Notes: a model not told the origin generated them from the sequence alone. Numbered from the stretch's first letter, positions 41,801-50,010 are shown. The stretch: DNA of 55,642 nt from DASZVN01 sp035547055 (GCA_035547055.1 DASZVN010000119.1:1-55642); one strand, 5' to 3'. Program-made: numbers and translations.

Positions 41801-43686
41801 CGCCGTTCACCGTGGCCGGCGTCGGCGACATGTCGGGCGACGTCTTCGGCAACGGCATGCTGATGTCGCGCGAGATCCGCCTCGTCGCTGCGTTCGACCA
41901 CCGCGACATCTTCCTCGACCCCGCTCCCGACCCGGCCGTCGCCTTCGCCGAGCGCGAGCGCATGTTCAAGCTGCCGCGCTCGTCCTGGGCGGACTACGAC
42001 CGCAGCAGGATTTCCGCCGGCGGCGGCGTCTTCCCGCGGAGCGCCAAGACCGTGCCGCTCTCGGGCGCGGCGCGGGCGCTGCTCGGCCTCGCCGCGGATG
42101 CGCCGACGCCGCAGGAGGTGATGACGGCAATCCTCCGCCTCGACGTCGACCTCCTCTGGTTCGGCGGCATCGGCACCTTCATCCGCGCGAGCACCGAGAC
42201 CAACGCCGACGCCGGCGACCGCGCGAACGACGCCATTCGCATCGTGGCCGCCGAGATCGGCGCCGAGGTGATCGGCGAGGGCGCCAATCTCGGCATGACC
42301 CAGCGTGGCCGCATCGAGGCGGCGCGGCGCGGCATCGCCCTCAACACCGACGCCATCGACAACTCGGCCGGCGTCAACACCTCCGACATGGAGGTCAACA
42401 TCAAGATCGCGCTGGCCGGCCCGGTCCGCGACGGCACGCTGCCGCGCGCCGAACGCAACGCGCTGCTGCACGGCATGACCGACGAGGTCGCCGCGCTGGT
42501 GCTCCGCAACAACTACGAGCAGACGCTGGCGCTGTCGCTCGCCGCGCGCCGCGGCGTCGAGGACTTGGGCTTCGAGGTGCGCCTGATGCAGGCGCTGGAG
42601 GCCGAAGGCCGGCTCGACCGCGCCGTCGAGTTCCTGCCCGACGAGGCGGCGCTCGGCGCCCGCCGCGCCGGCGGCGAAGGCCTGACCCGGCCCGAGCTCG
42701 CGGTGCTCCTCGCCTATGCCAAGGCGGCGTTGTTCGACGGCCTCCTCGAATCCGATGCCCCCGACGATCCCTATTTCGACCGCCTGCTGACCGCCTATTT
42801 CCCGGCGCCGATGCAGGAACGCTTTCGCGGCGCGATCGAGGGCCATCGCCTCCGCCGCGAGATCGTCGCGACCCAGCTCGCGAACCTCATGATCAACCGC
42901 GGCGGCCCCTCCCTCGTCGCCCGGCTCGGCAACCGGGCCGGGGTCGCGGGCGGCGCGATCGCGGGAGCCTTCGCGCTCGCGCACGACAGCTTCCGGCTGG
43001 GCGAGCTCAACGCCGCGATCGACGCGATCGACGGCAGGATCGACGGCACGCTGCAGCTTCGCCTCTACGGCGCGGCCCAGGAGCTGCTGCTGTCGCGGAT
43101 GGCATGGTTCCTGCGCCACCGCGAGACCGGGGCGCCCCTGGCGAGCGCGGTCGCGCGGTTCCGCGACGGCATCGACAAGGTCCGCGACGGGCTCGACCGC
43201 GCGCTCGGCGACGCGGCCCAGGCGGCGCTCGCCGAGGCCGCGGCATCCCTCATCGCCGAGGACGTGCCGGCCGCCCTCGCGCGCCAGGTCGCGGCGCTGT
43301 CCGCGCTCCGCGGCGCGCCCGACGCCGTCCTGGTCGCCGAGGCCGCCGCCTGCCCGCTCGCCGACGCCGCGGCCACGCTGTTCGCGATCGCGGACGGCCT
43401 CGGCCTCGACGCCCTCCGCGCCCGCGCCGCCACCCTCGCCGCCGCGGACGACTACGAGCGTCTCGCGCTCGACCGCGCGCTCGACCAGGTCGAGGCCACC
43501 GGCCGTGCCCTCGCGACGGCCGCCGCCCGCGCGGGACGCTTCGGCGCCTCCGCCGGAGCGTGGCTGGCCGAACGGCCGGACGCGGCGGAGGCCCGGCGAG
43601 GAATCGACCGCATCGCCGCGAGCGGGCTCACGCTCGCCAAGCTCAGCGTCGCCGCCGGCCTCCTCGCCGACCTCGCCGCCGCATGA
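38881..43686 (+). CDS. gdhZ: NAD-specific glutamate dehydrogenase, large (GDH-180) type
   Basis: A 1,601-residue enzyme that deaminates glutamate to 2-oxoglutarate with NAD+, feeding nitrogen and carbon catabolism. About 700 residues of N-terminal regulatory (ACT-like) region carry IVNDDRPFLLDSTVEEV and the repeated GLFTHTAY area. The catalytic core has RGGIRWSDRPQDFRTEILGLVKAQQVKNAVIVPVGAKGGF at about 810-850, with the substrate lysine of GAKGGF. NAD binding includes VAGVGDMSGDVFGNGM near 980 and GEGANLGMTQ near 1134, followed by the long C-terminal domain. Length is typical of the class. ATG at 38881 is consistent with the family start. The stop overlaps the MFS gene start (ATGATG), a coupled pair. 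Confidence 0.97.
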   Translation: MGERNTAEAADIVLEAVDAMPSGFADLLFARTAAEDLAPLGPQVRSALAVQAWEHLHHRRGRGPDIRIAELAADGAGGPPRTVVEIVNDDRPFLLDSTVEEVTAQGFEIRLIAHPVLALARDGQGRLVEWHGRAGRTLPAGSHGESLIHLHVTTPDRAPALQALDAGLRATYRDVAAATGDWQAMRQRLREAIRRLADDPPPLPAAEIAEAIAFLRWLDADNFTFLGMRDYAHRADAAGERLDPIAETGLGILRDPELRMLRRGNDLATFTPEVRAFLHQPVPLVVTKASIRSRVHRRAYLDYVGLKLFDADGGLAGEMRLVGLFTHTAYTHSVADIPLVRRKAAELFERLGFQRNESSGRALVRLLESYPRDDLFQIDGDTLLGFAGEILSLYERPRIRVLARIDRFDRFVSLIVFIPRERYDSPLADRIAQTLAEAYGGHVSAIYPAFPEGVPLTRLHIIVGRRGGTTPRPERAVLERAIARLVQAWPDRLRAILTQRHGMQRARRLAARYAGAFDQGYRDAFSPEDAAADIVRLERLGPDRPLAADFAPRPDHPREIALKLVAHGRELPLAERVPMLERMGLRAIDERTFRITPGENGDRTTVWLHDMVLEEAAGAPALDAAAGTRLEELFLAVVDGRAESDGLNRLTLLAGLGWRDVTVLRAVSRYLRQALIPFGQDYMAEVLGRHPKIAAAVVGLFRLRFDPEAFADMAAREKAAGAAVAAIESDLDSVESLDEDRILRRFLGVVRAMTRTNFFQRGLDGAPPAALAFKVRSAEIDGLPAPRPLFDLFVHSPRFEGIHLRFGRVARGGIRWSDRPQDFRTEILGLVKAQQVKNAVIVPVGAKGGFVPLKLPEGPREAVFAEGTAVYRQFIATLLDLTDDLDGGEVVPPRAMVRYDGDDPYLVVAADKGTATFSDTANAIAAEHGFWLDDAFASGGSEGYDHKAMGITARGAWESVKRHFREKGVDVQTTPFTVAGVGDMSGDVFGNGMLMSREIRLVAAFDHRDIFLDPAPDPAVAFAERERMFKLPRSSWADYDRSRISAGGGVFPRSAKTVPLSGAARALLGLAADAPTPQEVMTAILRLDVDLLWFGGIGTFIRASTETNADAGDRANDAIRIVAAEIGAEVIGEGANLGMTQRGRIEAARRGIALNTDAIDNSAGVNTSDMEVNIKIALAGPVRDGTLPRAERNALLHGMTDEVAALVLRNNYEQTLALSLAARRGVEDLGFEVRLMQALEAEGRLDRAVEFLPDEAALGARRAGGEGLTRPELAVLLAYAKAALFDGLLESDAPDDPYFDRLLTAYFPAPMQERFRGAIEGHRLRREIVATQLANLMINRGGPSLVARLGNRAGVAGGAIAGAFALAHDSFRLGELNAAIDAIDGRIDGTLQLRLYGAAQELLLSRMAWFLRHRETGAPLASAVARFRDGIDKVRDGLDRALGDAAQAALAEAAASLIAEDVPAALARQVAALSALRGAPDAVLVAEAAACPLADAAATLFAIADGLGLDALRARAATLAAADDYERLALDRALDQVEATGRALATAAARAGRFGASAGAWLAERPDAAEARRGIDRIAASGLTLAKLSVAAGLLADLAAA

Positions 43687-45050
43687 TGTCCGTCATGCGC
43701 GCCGTACCGCGCCGCGCGGTCGTCGCCTGGATCCTGTTCGATCCGGCGGCGCAGCCGGTGTTCACGCTGATCACCACCTTCGTCTTCGCACCCTATTTCG
43801 CCGGGCGCCTAGCCGCGACGCCGGCCGAAGGCCAGGCGCTGTGGGGCTTCGCCACCGCCGGCGCCGGCGTCGTCATCGCCGTGCTGTCGCCGATCCTCGG
43901 CGCCATCGCCGACGCCGCCGGCCGGCGCAAGCCGTGGATCGCGGCGTTCTCCGTGCTCCTGGTCCTCGGCTGCGTCCTCCTGTGGTTCACCCCGCCGGGG
44001 GCAGCCAATTCGATCCCGCTCGCGCTCGCCGGGTTCATCGTGGCGACGCTCGGCGTCGAGTTCGCGACCGTCTTCAACAATGCGATGATGCCGGACCTCG
44101 TGCCGGCGGAGCGGCTCGGCCGCCTCTCCGGCACCGGCTGGGCGGTCGGCTATGTCGGCGGACTCGTCAGCCTCGTCCTGATGCTGAGCTTCGCGCTGGC
44201 GAATCCCGCGACCGACCGCACGATCGCGGGCCTCGTGCCGGTGTTCGGCCTCGATCCGGCGACCGGCGGCGGCGACCGCCTGTCCGGGCCGCTGTCGGCG
44301 CTGTGGTATGTCGTGCTGGTGCTGCCGCTGTTCCTGTTCGTGCCCGACCGGCCGCGGCGCATGGCGATCGGCGCGGCCGTCCGCGGCGGCCTCGCCGAGC
44401 TGGTCCGGACGCTCCGCGCGCTCGGCGGCCGGCGCAACGCGGCGCTCTATCTCCTCGCCCACATGATCTACGCCGACGGCCTCGTGGCGCTGTTCGCCTT
44501 CGGCGGGCTCTACGCCACCGGCATCTTCGGCTGGACCAGCTTCGAGATCGGCCTGTTCGGCATCCTGCTCACGATCACCGGCACGATCGGAGCGCTGGCC
44601 GGCGGCCCGCTCGACGACCGCTTCGGGCCGAAGCCGGTGGTGATGGGCTCGCTCCTCGGCCTCATCGTCGCCGCCGCGGCGATCCTCTCGATCTCGCACG
44701 ACCGCATCTTCTTCGTCGTGCCGGTCGCGCCGCCGGTCCACGGCCATGGCCTGTTCGCCGCGACCGGCGAGCGGCTCTATCTCGCCCTCGGCGCGGTGAT
44801 CGGCGGCCTTGCCGGGCCGCTGCAGGCCGCCTCGCGCACGCTCCTGGCCCGGCTCGCCCCGCGCGAGGAGATGACCCAGTTCTTCGGCCTCTATGCCCTG
44901 ACCGGGACGCTGACCTCCTTCGCCGGGCCGCTCCTCGTCGGTGCCGTCACCGCCTGGACCGCCGACCAGCGCGCCGGCATGAGCATCCTCCTGGTGTTCT
45001 TCGTCACCGGCGCCGTGCTTCTCGCGGCCGTGCGGGCCCCGCGCCGGTAG
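43683..45050 (+). CDS. MFS transporter of the UMF1/Atg22-like group
   Basis: A 455-residue membrane protein with about 12 hydrophobic segments. VAWILFDPAAQPVFTLITTFVFAPYF at residues about 12-36 is the signature N-terminal helix of the UMF1 family. GAIADAAGRRKPWIAAF near 74 is the MFS loop, and the SGTGWAVGYVGGLVSLVLML block near 150 is also typical. The family resembles yeast Atg22, an amino-acid effluxer, and substrates of bacterial members are largely unknown. The start ATG overlaps the gdhZ stop, so expression is coupled to glutamate dehydrogenase. Transport of an amino acid or product of glutamate deamination is a natural hypothesis (inference). Confidence 0.92.
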   Translation: MMSVMRAVPRRAVVAWILFDPAAQPVFTLITTFVFAPYFAGRLAATPAEGQALWGFATAGAGVVIAVLSPILGAIADAAGRRKPWIAAFSVLLVLGCVLLWFTPPGAANSIPLALAGFIVATLGVEFATVFNNAMMPDLVPAERLGRLSGTGWAVGYVGGLVSLVLMLSFALANPATDRTIAGLVPVFGLDPATGGGDRLSGPLSALWYVVLVLPLFLFVPDRPRRMAIGAAVRGGLAELVRTLRALGGRRNAALYLLAHMIYADGLVALFAFGGLYATGIFGWTSFEIGLFGILLTITGTIGALAGGPLDDRFGPKPVVMGSLLGLIVAAAAILSISHDRIFFVVPVAPPVHGHGLFAATGERLYLALGAVIGGLAGPLQAASRTLLARLAPREEMTQFFGLYALTGTLTSFAGPLLVGAVTAWTADQRAGMSILLVFFVTGAVLLAAVRAPRR

Positions 45051-45058
45051 CCTTCGCC

Positions 45059-45149
45059 GTCATTGCGAGAAGCAGAGCGGCGAGGCAATCCGGGGCAACA
45101 AGCGCCGGCGCCTGCGACTTCCGGATTGCTCCGCTTCGCGCGCAATGAC
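45059..45149. repeat. Family A palindromic repeat, copy 3
   Basis: A 91-bp unit from GTCATTGCGAGAAGC to GCGCAATGAC, in the convergent gap between the MFS transporter and hemJ. It sits where the conserved origin-proximal gene order breaks. Confidence 0.88.
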
Positions 45150-45156
45150 GGCGCGG

Positions 45157-45591
45157 TCAGAACGGCTGAAGCACCACCAGAAACAGAATCCCGATCAGGA
45201 GCACGGTCGGGATCTCGTTGACCATGCGGAAGAAGCGCGGAGTCTTGGTCGAGGTGCCGTCGGCGAGGTGCCGCCGCCACACGCTGCACAGCCCGTGAAA
45301 CGCCGAGAGCAGCAGCACCAGGGCGATCTTCGCGTGCAGCCAATGCGCCTGGTAGAGCCCGGTCTGCCATGCCAGCAGAATCCCGAAAACCCAGGTCGCG
45401 ATCAGCGCCGGATTGGCGATGCCGCGGATCAGGCGCCGTTCCATGACCTGGAAGGTCTTCGCCTGTTCGGAGTCGAGCGGAACGCCGGCGTGATAGACGA
45501 AAAGCCGCGGCAGATAGAACATCGCCGCCATGAAGGCGATCAGCGAAAACAGATGGAGAAACAGGAGCCACTGGACGAGCGAGTTCAACAT
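45157..45591 (-). CDS. hemJ: Protoporphyrinogen IX oxidase HemJ
   Basis: A 144-residue inner-membrane haem-biosynthesis enzyme that oxidises protoporphyrinogen IX. It has four hydrophobic helices and the conserved histidines in LFLHLFSLIAFMAAMFYLPRLFVYHAGV (residues about 10-37) and the HAKIALVLLLSAFHG segment (about 85-99) with His and Lys known to be needed in this family. Length is exactly that of HemJ. ATG at 45591 follows GAGG. It is 9 bp downstream of the hemE stop, forming a leftward hemE-hemJ operon. In many relatives rho follows, but here the next gene is the convergent MFS transporter. Confidence 0.95.
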   Translation of the reverse strand: MLNSLVQWLLFLHLFSLIAFMAAMFYLPRLFVYHAGVPLDSEQAKTFQVMERRLIRGIANPALIATWVFGILLAWQTGLYQAHWLHAKIALVLLLSAFHGLCSVWRRHLADGTSTKTPRFFRMVNEIPTVLLIGILFLVVLQPF

Positions 45592-45600
45592 CCCAGCCTC

Positions 45601-46638
45601 TCAGCCCTTCACCTGTCGGACCAGCGCCTCGACATGGGCGATCGGCGTTTCGGGGCGGATGCCGTGGCCGAGGTTGAACACGTGCGGCCGCCCGGCGAAG
45701 GCGGCGGCGACCCGCCCGGCCTCGGCCGCGAGCGCGGCACCGCCCGCGACCAGCGCCAGCGGATCGAGATTGCCCTGCACCACCGTCCCCAGCGGCAGCA
45801 CCCGGTCGACCATTCCCCCATCCTCCGCGGTGTCGAGCCCGAGCGGCACCCCCGGCAGCGCCTCCGCCAGGCGCCCCAGCTTCGAGCCGGCGGCCCGGGC
45901 GAACGCGATCGCCGGTACCGCCGGGTGGGCATCGTGGAGGGCCCGGACGATTCGCACCAGCGGCGCGATGCACCAGCGCTCGAACGCCGCGGGCGGCAGT
46001 TCGCCGGCCCAACTGTCGAAGAGCTGCACCACCTCCGCGCCCGCCGCGATCTGCCCCGAGAGGTGTGCGATCGTCGCCTCCGTGAGCGCATCGATCAGCC
46101 GGCCGAAGCCGTCCGGGTCTCGAAAGGCCCAGAGGCGCGCCGCCGCATGGTCGGGCGAACCGCGGCCGGCGGCGAGATAGGTCGCGACCGTCCAGGGCGC
46201 GCCGGCGAAGCCGATCAGCGCGACACCCGCCGGCAGCTCGGCCTTGACCGCGCCGATCGCCTCGTAGACGCGATCGACCTTGTGCCGGTCCAGCGGCCGC
46301 CGCAGCCCGGCGATGCGCTCCGGCGTCACGATCTCGGTTCGCGGTCCCTCGCCCTCGACGAAGCCGACCGCGACGCCGAGCGCATCCGGCACCACCAGGA
46401 TGTCCGAGAACAGGATCGCCGCGTCGAAGCCGAACCGGCGCACGGGCTGGAGCGTTACCTCGGCGGCAAGGTCCGGCCGGTAGCAGAGGTCGAGGAAGGA
46501 GCCGGCTTTCGCGCGGGTCTCGCGATATTCCGGCAGGTAGCGTCCCGCCTGCCGCATCAGCCAGAGCGGAGGCCGTGCCAGCCGTTCGCCGTTCAGGGCG
46601 CGGAGAAGGGGCGCAGGCGCCGCGTCGTGCACGGTCAA
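45601..46638 (-). CDS. hemE: Uroporphyrinogen decarboxylase
   Basis: A 345-residue cytoplasmic enzyme that decarboxylates uroporphyrinogen III to coproporphyrinogen III. The signature PPLWLMRQAGRYLPEYRETRAKAGSFLDL is at residues about 19-47, with the Arg/Asp active-site regions ILFSDILVVPDALG near 75-88 and GFAGAPWTVATYL near 144 following. The start is TTG at 46638. The second-codon GTG two codons downstream is an alternative, and no in-frame ATG is nearby. It is divergent from ppsR across the candidate replication origin, an arrangement conserved with Caulobacter and Rickettsia, and cotranscribed with hemJ. Confidence 0.96.
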   Translation of the reverse strand: MTVHDAAPAPLLRALNGERLARPPLWLMRQAGRYLPEYRETRAKAGSFLDLCYRPDLAAEVTLQPVRRFGFDAAILFSDILVVPDALGVAVGFVEGEGPRTEIVTPERIAGLRRPLDRHKVDRVYEAIGAVKAELPAGVALIGFAGAPWTVATYLAAGRGSPDHAAARLWAFRDPDGFGRLIDALTEATIAHLSGQIAAGAEVVQLFDSWAGELPPAAFERWCIAPLVRIVRALHDAHPAVPAIAFARAAGSKLGRLAEALPGVPLGLDTAEDGGMVDRVLPLGTVVQGNLDPLALVAGGAALAAEAGRVAAAFAGRPHVFNLGHGIRPETPIAHVEALVRQVKG

Positions 46639-46950
46639 CTCTTCATTAAGAATTTCGATTCAAGAATTTGAGTCTGCAGTTGGAGGGCGGCTTAGCGGGC
46701 TTCGCCGCCGTCCACAAGCTATCCCGCCTTCGGCCGAGCCGCCCAGGGGGCGAATCGGCGCGCCCGCATGCCCGGGCGTTTCAGGCGATCCTGCCGTCGC
46801 GAAACGCAGCCCTCCCCACACTCCACACATTGCGGTCCCGGCGCCGTCCCGCGTGAAAACCCTGTTGATCCTTTGCCTGTGAGCGGGCCAAGCTGGTCCT
46901 TGACCCGGCGGAAGGGCCGGCTTGTCCCCTGATTCCCACAGCTTTCCCCG
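46639..46950. other. Probable chromosomal replication origin (oriC) between hemE and ppsR
   Basis: A 312-bp gap with no ORF, in the hemE / ppsR-maf-aroE-coaE-dnaQ context that surrounds Cori of Caulobacter and the Rickettsia origin. At its hemE end 46641-46670 has only 8 of 30 G+C and holds two related 14-mers sharing AAGAATTT (46648-46655 and 46662-46669), a candidate unwinding element. DnaA-box-like sequences follow: TCCACA (46711-46716), TCCCCACA (46813-46820), CCACACA (46823-46829) and TTCCCACA (46933-46940). Several resemble the weak TCCCCA boxes of Caulobacter. There is no perfect TTATCCACA, so support is mainly positional. The A/T patch may also be the hemE promoter. Confidence 0.65.
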
Positions 46951-47790
46951 ATGGCCGCGGCGACCAGCTACTTCCACCTGCACCTCGTCTCGGATGCGAC
47001 CGGCGAAACGCTGATCGCGGTCGGCCGCGCGGTGACGGCGCAGTACGAGCGGGTGCTCGCGATCGAGCACGTCTATCCGCTGGTCCGCACCCAGGCCCAG
47101 CTCGAGCGCGTCTTCGCCGCGATCGAGGAGGCGCCGGGCCTCGTGCTCTACACCTTCGTCGAGCTCGACCTCGCCGGGAAGCTCGAAGCCCAGTGCCGCG
47201 AGCTCGGCTGTCCGTGCCTCTCGGTGCTGGCGCCGGTGATGGCGCTGTTCCAGTCCTATCTCGGCACCACGACGACCCATCGCCCGGGCGCCCAGCACGT
47301 GCTGAACGCCGAATATTTCCGCCGCATCGACGCAATGAACTACACCATGCTCCACGACGACGGGCAGCACGCCGAGGACCTGGAAGAGGCCGACATCGTG
47401 CTGGTCGGAATCAGCCGCACCTCCAAGACGCCGACCTCGATCTACCTCGCCAATCGTGGCATCAAGACCGCGAACGTGCCGCTGGTGCCCGACATCCCGC
47501 CGCCGACGCTGGAGCATCTCGTCCACCCGCTCGTGGTGGGGCTGACGGCGAGCCCCGACCGCATCGTTCAGATCCGCCAGAACCGCCTTCGCACCATGCG
47601 GAGCGACGAGCCGAATTCGTCCTATGTCGACCGCGAGCAGGTCGCGGCCGAGGTCGCCTATGCGCGGCGGCTGTGCGCCCGCCACGACTGGCCGGTGATC
47701 GACGTGACGCGGCGCTCGATCGAGGAGACGGCCGCGGCGATCGTCCGGCTCCTGAACGAGCACCGCGCCGCCGAGGCGGCCGAGCCGTGA
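46951..47790 (+). CDS. ppsR: Pyruvate,phosphate dikinase / PEP synthase regulatory protein (DUF299)
   Basis: A 279-residue bifunctional kinase/pyrophosphorylase that inactivates and reactivates PPDK or PEP synthase by ADP-dependent phosphorylation. It begins YFHLHLVSDATGETL, and the P-loop GISRTSKTPTSIYLAN is at about 152-167, both diagnostic. IRQNRL and the SSYVDREQVAAEVAYARRLCARHDWPVIDVTRRSIEETAA block near the end complete the family. ATG at 46951. Its orthologue is the first gene to the right of the Caulobacter origin. The stop overlaps the GTG of maf, starting a coupled ppsR-maf-aroE-coaE chain. Confidence 0.96.
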   Translation: MAAATSYFHLHLVSDATGETLIAVGRAVTAQYERVLAIEHVYPLVRTQAQLERVFAAIEEAPGLVLYTFVELDLAGKLEAQCRELGCPCLSVLAPVMALFQSYLGTTTTHRPGAQHVLNAEYFRRIDAMNYTMLHDDGQHAEDLEEADIVLVGISRTSKTPTSIYLANRGIKTANVPLVPDIPPPTLEHLVHPLVVGLTASPDRIVQIRQNRLRTMRSDEPNSSYVDREQVAAEVAYARRLCARHDWPVIDVTRRSIEETAAAIVRLLNEHRAAEAAEP

Positions 47791-48404
47791 GCGGGGCGCT
47801 TTGGCGGGGCGAGCCGCTGGTGCTGGCTTCGGCGAGCCGGGCTCGTAGCGCGGTGCTGGAAGCGGCCGGCATCCCCGTCGAGCGCCGTCCGGCGGATATC
47901 GACGAGCGCGCGGTGGAGCGGCCGTTGCTCGCGGCGGGCGAGCCGGCGGCGGCGATCGCGGCTCATCTCGCTGCGGAGAAGGCACTGGCGGTCAGCCGGG
48001 CGATGCCCGGCCGGCTCGTGCTCGGCGCCGACCAGGTGCTGGATTTCGGGGGCGAGCGCTTCAACAAGCCAGCGGATCGGGCAGCGGCGCGGGCCCAGCT
48101 CCGGCTCCTGTCGGGGCGGCGGCACGCGCTGCACTCCGCGGCCGCGCTGGCCGAGAACGGCGCCGTCGTCGAGACGGCGGCGCAGACCGCGGTGCTGACG
48201 ATGCGGCCGCTCGGCGACGCGTTCCTCGACCGCTATCTCGACGCGGTGGGGGAGGCGGTGACGCAGAGCGTCGGCGCCTATCAGATCGAGGGGCTCGGCG
48301 CGCAGCTTTTCGAGGCGATCGACGGCGACCATTTCACTGTGCTCGGCCTGCCGCTCCTGCCGCTCCTCGCCATCCTCCGCCAGCGCGGCCGGCTGTCGGC
48401 ATGA
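47787..48404 (+). CDS. maf: Maf-family nucleoside triphosphate pyrophosphatase
   Basis: A 205-residue house-cleaning pyrophosphatase acting on non-canonical or m7G-type nucleotides. ASASRARSAVLEAAGI (about 14-29), the catalytic GADQVLDFGGERFNKP (about 76-91) and the SVGAYQIEGLGAQLF block (about 162-176) follow the family plan. GADQV rather than GADTVV points to the YceF/m7GTP subgroup. GTG at 47787 overlaps the ppsR stop by 4 bp, and its own stop overlaps aroE. Confidence 0.94.
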   Translation: MSGALWRGEPLVLASASRARSAVLEAAGIPVERRPADIDERAVERPLLAAGEPAAAIAAHLAAEKALAVSRAMPGRLVLGADQVLDFGGERFNKPADRAAARAQLRLLSGRRHALHSAAALAENGAVVETAAQTAVLTMRPLGDAFLDRYLDAVGEAVTQSVGAYQIEGLGAQLFEAIDGDHFTVLGLPLLPLLAILRQRGRLSA

Positions 48405-49249
48405 CCGATGCCCCCCGCGCGTTCGTCATCGGCCAGCCGATCGCCCATACGCGCTCGCCGCTGATCCACCGCCACTGGCTCCGCGAATACGGCATCGCCG
48501 GCAGCTACGAGGCAGTCGAGGTCGCGCCGTCCGGTCTTGCCGCCTTCGTCGAGAAGGTCCGCGCCGGCGCCTATGTCGGCGGCAACGTCACCGTGCCTCA
48601 CAAGGAGGCGATGTTCCGCCTGATGGCCGGCGGTGCCGACGACACCGCCGCGGCGGTCGGCGCCGTGAACACCCTCTATCGTGCGGCCGACGGCGGCCTC
48701 GCCGCGATGAACACCGACATCGCGGGCTTCCTCGCCAATCTCGACGCCGGAGCGCCGGGCTGGGATCGCGGCGGCGGCGCAGCCGTCCTCCTCGGCGCCG
48801 GCGGTGCCGCGCGGGGCATCGCCTACGCGCTCGGCACCCGCGGCGTTTCCGTCCACCTCGTCAACCGCAGCCGCGACAAGGCCGAGGCGATCGCGGCGAG
48901 GCTCGGCAGCGGGGCCACGGCCCATGGCTCTGACTCGCTGCCGAGCCTCCTCGACGGCGCGAGCCTCCTCGTCAATGCCACCAGCCTCGGCATGGCGGGC
49001 AAGCCGCCGCTCGAGATCGATCTCGCGCCGCTGCCCCGCATGGCGGTGGTCAACGACATCGTCTATGCGCCGCTCGAAACCGCGCTGCTCGCCGCGGCGC
49101 GGGCGCGGGGCAACCCGGTCGTCGACGGCCTCGGCATGCTGCTGCACCAGGCGGTGCCCGGCTTCGCCCATTGGTTCGGCGTGACGCCCGAGGTGACCCC
49201 GGCGCTCCGCCGCGTCGTCCTCGCCGACCTCGCGGAGGCGAAGCGGTGA
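48401..49249 (+). CDS. aroE: Shikimate dehydrogenase
   Basis: A 282-residue NADPH-dependent enzyme reducing 3-dehydroshikimate in chorismate synthesis. It opens RAFVIGQPIAHTRSPLIHRHWL with the shikimate-binding serine. The catalytic Lys is in GGNVTVPHKEAMF (about residue 70) and the Asp in NTDIAGF (about 106). The NADP-binding LLGAGGAARGIAYALGTRGVSVHLVNRSRDKA is near 131-162. ATG at 48401 overlaps the maf stop and its own stop overlaps coaE. Length and order match the alphaproteobacterial origin cluster. Confidence 0.96.
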   Translation: MTDAPRAFVIGQPIAHTRSPLIHRHWLREYGIAGSYEAVEVAPSGLAAFVEKVRAGAYVGGNVTVPHKEAMFRLMAGGADDTAAAVGAVNTLYRAADGGLAAMNTDIAGFLANLDAGAPGWDRGGGAAVLLGAGGAARGIAYALGTRGVSVHLVNRSRDKAEAIAARLGSGATAHGSDSLPSLLDGASLLVNATSLGMAGKPPLEIDLAPLPRMAVVNDIVYAPLETALLAAARARGNPVVDGLGMLLHQAVPGFAHWFGVTPEVTPALRRVVLADLAEAKR

Positions 49250-49842
49250 TCGTCCTCGGCCTCACCGGCTCGCTCGGCATGGGCAAGTCGACCACCGCCG
49301 AGATGTTCGCCGGGGCCGGCTGCCCGGTGCTGTCCGCCGACGCGGTGGTCCACGACCTCTATCGCGGCGACGCGGCGGCGCCGATCGAGGATGCCTTTCC
49401 CGGCACGGTGGCGGCCGGCGTGGTCGACCGCGACCGCCTCGCCGCCCACCTCCTCGCCAATCCGGCGGACTTCGCCCGCCTGGAGGCGATCGTCCATCCC
49501 CTGGTGCGTGCGGCGGAGGAAGCGTTCCTCGCCGAGGCGCGGGCGGCGGGCGCCGCCGTCGCGGTGCTCGACATCCCGCTCCTGTTTGAGACCGGGGCCG
49601 AGCGGCGCTGCGACGCGGTGGTGGTCGTCACGGCGCCCGACGACCAGCAGCGCGCCCGCGTGCTGGCCCGGCCCGGCATGAGCGAGGAGAGGCTCGCCGC
49701 GATCCTCGGCCGCCAGATGCCCGACGCCGAGAAGCGCCGCCGCGCCGATTTCGTCATCGACACCGGGCGGGGCATCGAACCGGCGCGGCAGGCTGTGCAC
49801 GAGGTGCTGGCGGCCCTTGCCCGACCGGACTCCGGCGGCTAG
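49246..49842 (+). CDS. coaE: Dephospho-CoA kinase
   Basis: A 198-residue P-loop kinase that completes coenzyme A synthesis. GLTGSLGMGKSTTAEMF lies at about 5-21 with Ser in place of the usual Ile before LGMGKS. LSADAVVHDLYRGDAA near 30-45, VLDIPLLFETGAERRCDAVVVVTAP near 105-129 and RRRADFVIDTG near 165 follow the family. GTG at 49246 overlaps the aroE stop. A family D repeat separates it from dnaQ. Confidence 0.96.
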   Translation: MIVLGLTGSLGMGKSTTAEMFAGAGCPVLSADAVVHDLYRGDAAAPIEDAFPGTVAAGVVDRDRLAAHLLANPADFARLEAIVHPLVRAAEEAFLAEARAAGAAVAVLDIPLLFETGAERRCDAVVVVTAPDDQQRARVLARPGMSEERLAAILGRQMPDAEKRRRADFVIDTGRGIEPARQAVHEVLAALARPDSGG

Positions 49843-49852
49843 AGCGGATTCC

Positions 49853-49979
49853 GGGCCCCCTCCGGCTCGCTGCGCTCGCCACCTCCCCCGCTTCGCAGGG
49901 GAGGATTGAGCAGCCGCGACGCAGATCCTCACCCGTCGCAGACGGGGGAGGGAGACCATGCGAAGCATGGTGGAGGGGG
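49853..49979. repeat. Family D intergenic repeat, copy 3
   Basis: A 127-bp unit, nearly identical in layout to the copies at 977 and 4534, between coaE and dnaQ. It has broken the usually close coaE-dnaQ spacing. Confidence 0.87.
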
Positions 49980-50010
49980 CGCACGCCAGCGAGGCTGGAG
50001 AGAGCAGGCG

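Noticed and set aside
46639..46680. CtrA site (TTAA-N7-TTAA) in the origin region
   Set aside because: A TTAA at 46646 is followed by TCAA only after 10 bp, so spacing and sequence do not match the full CtrA box.
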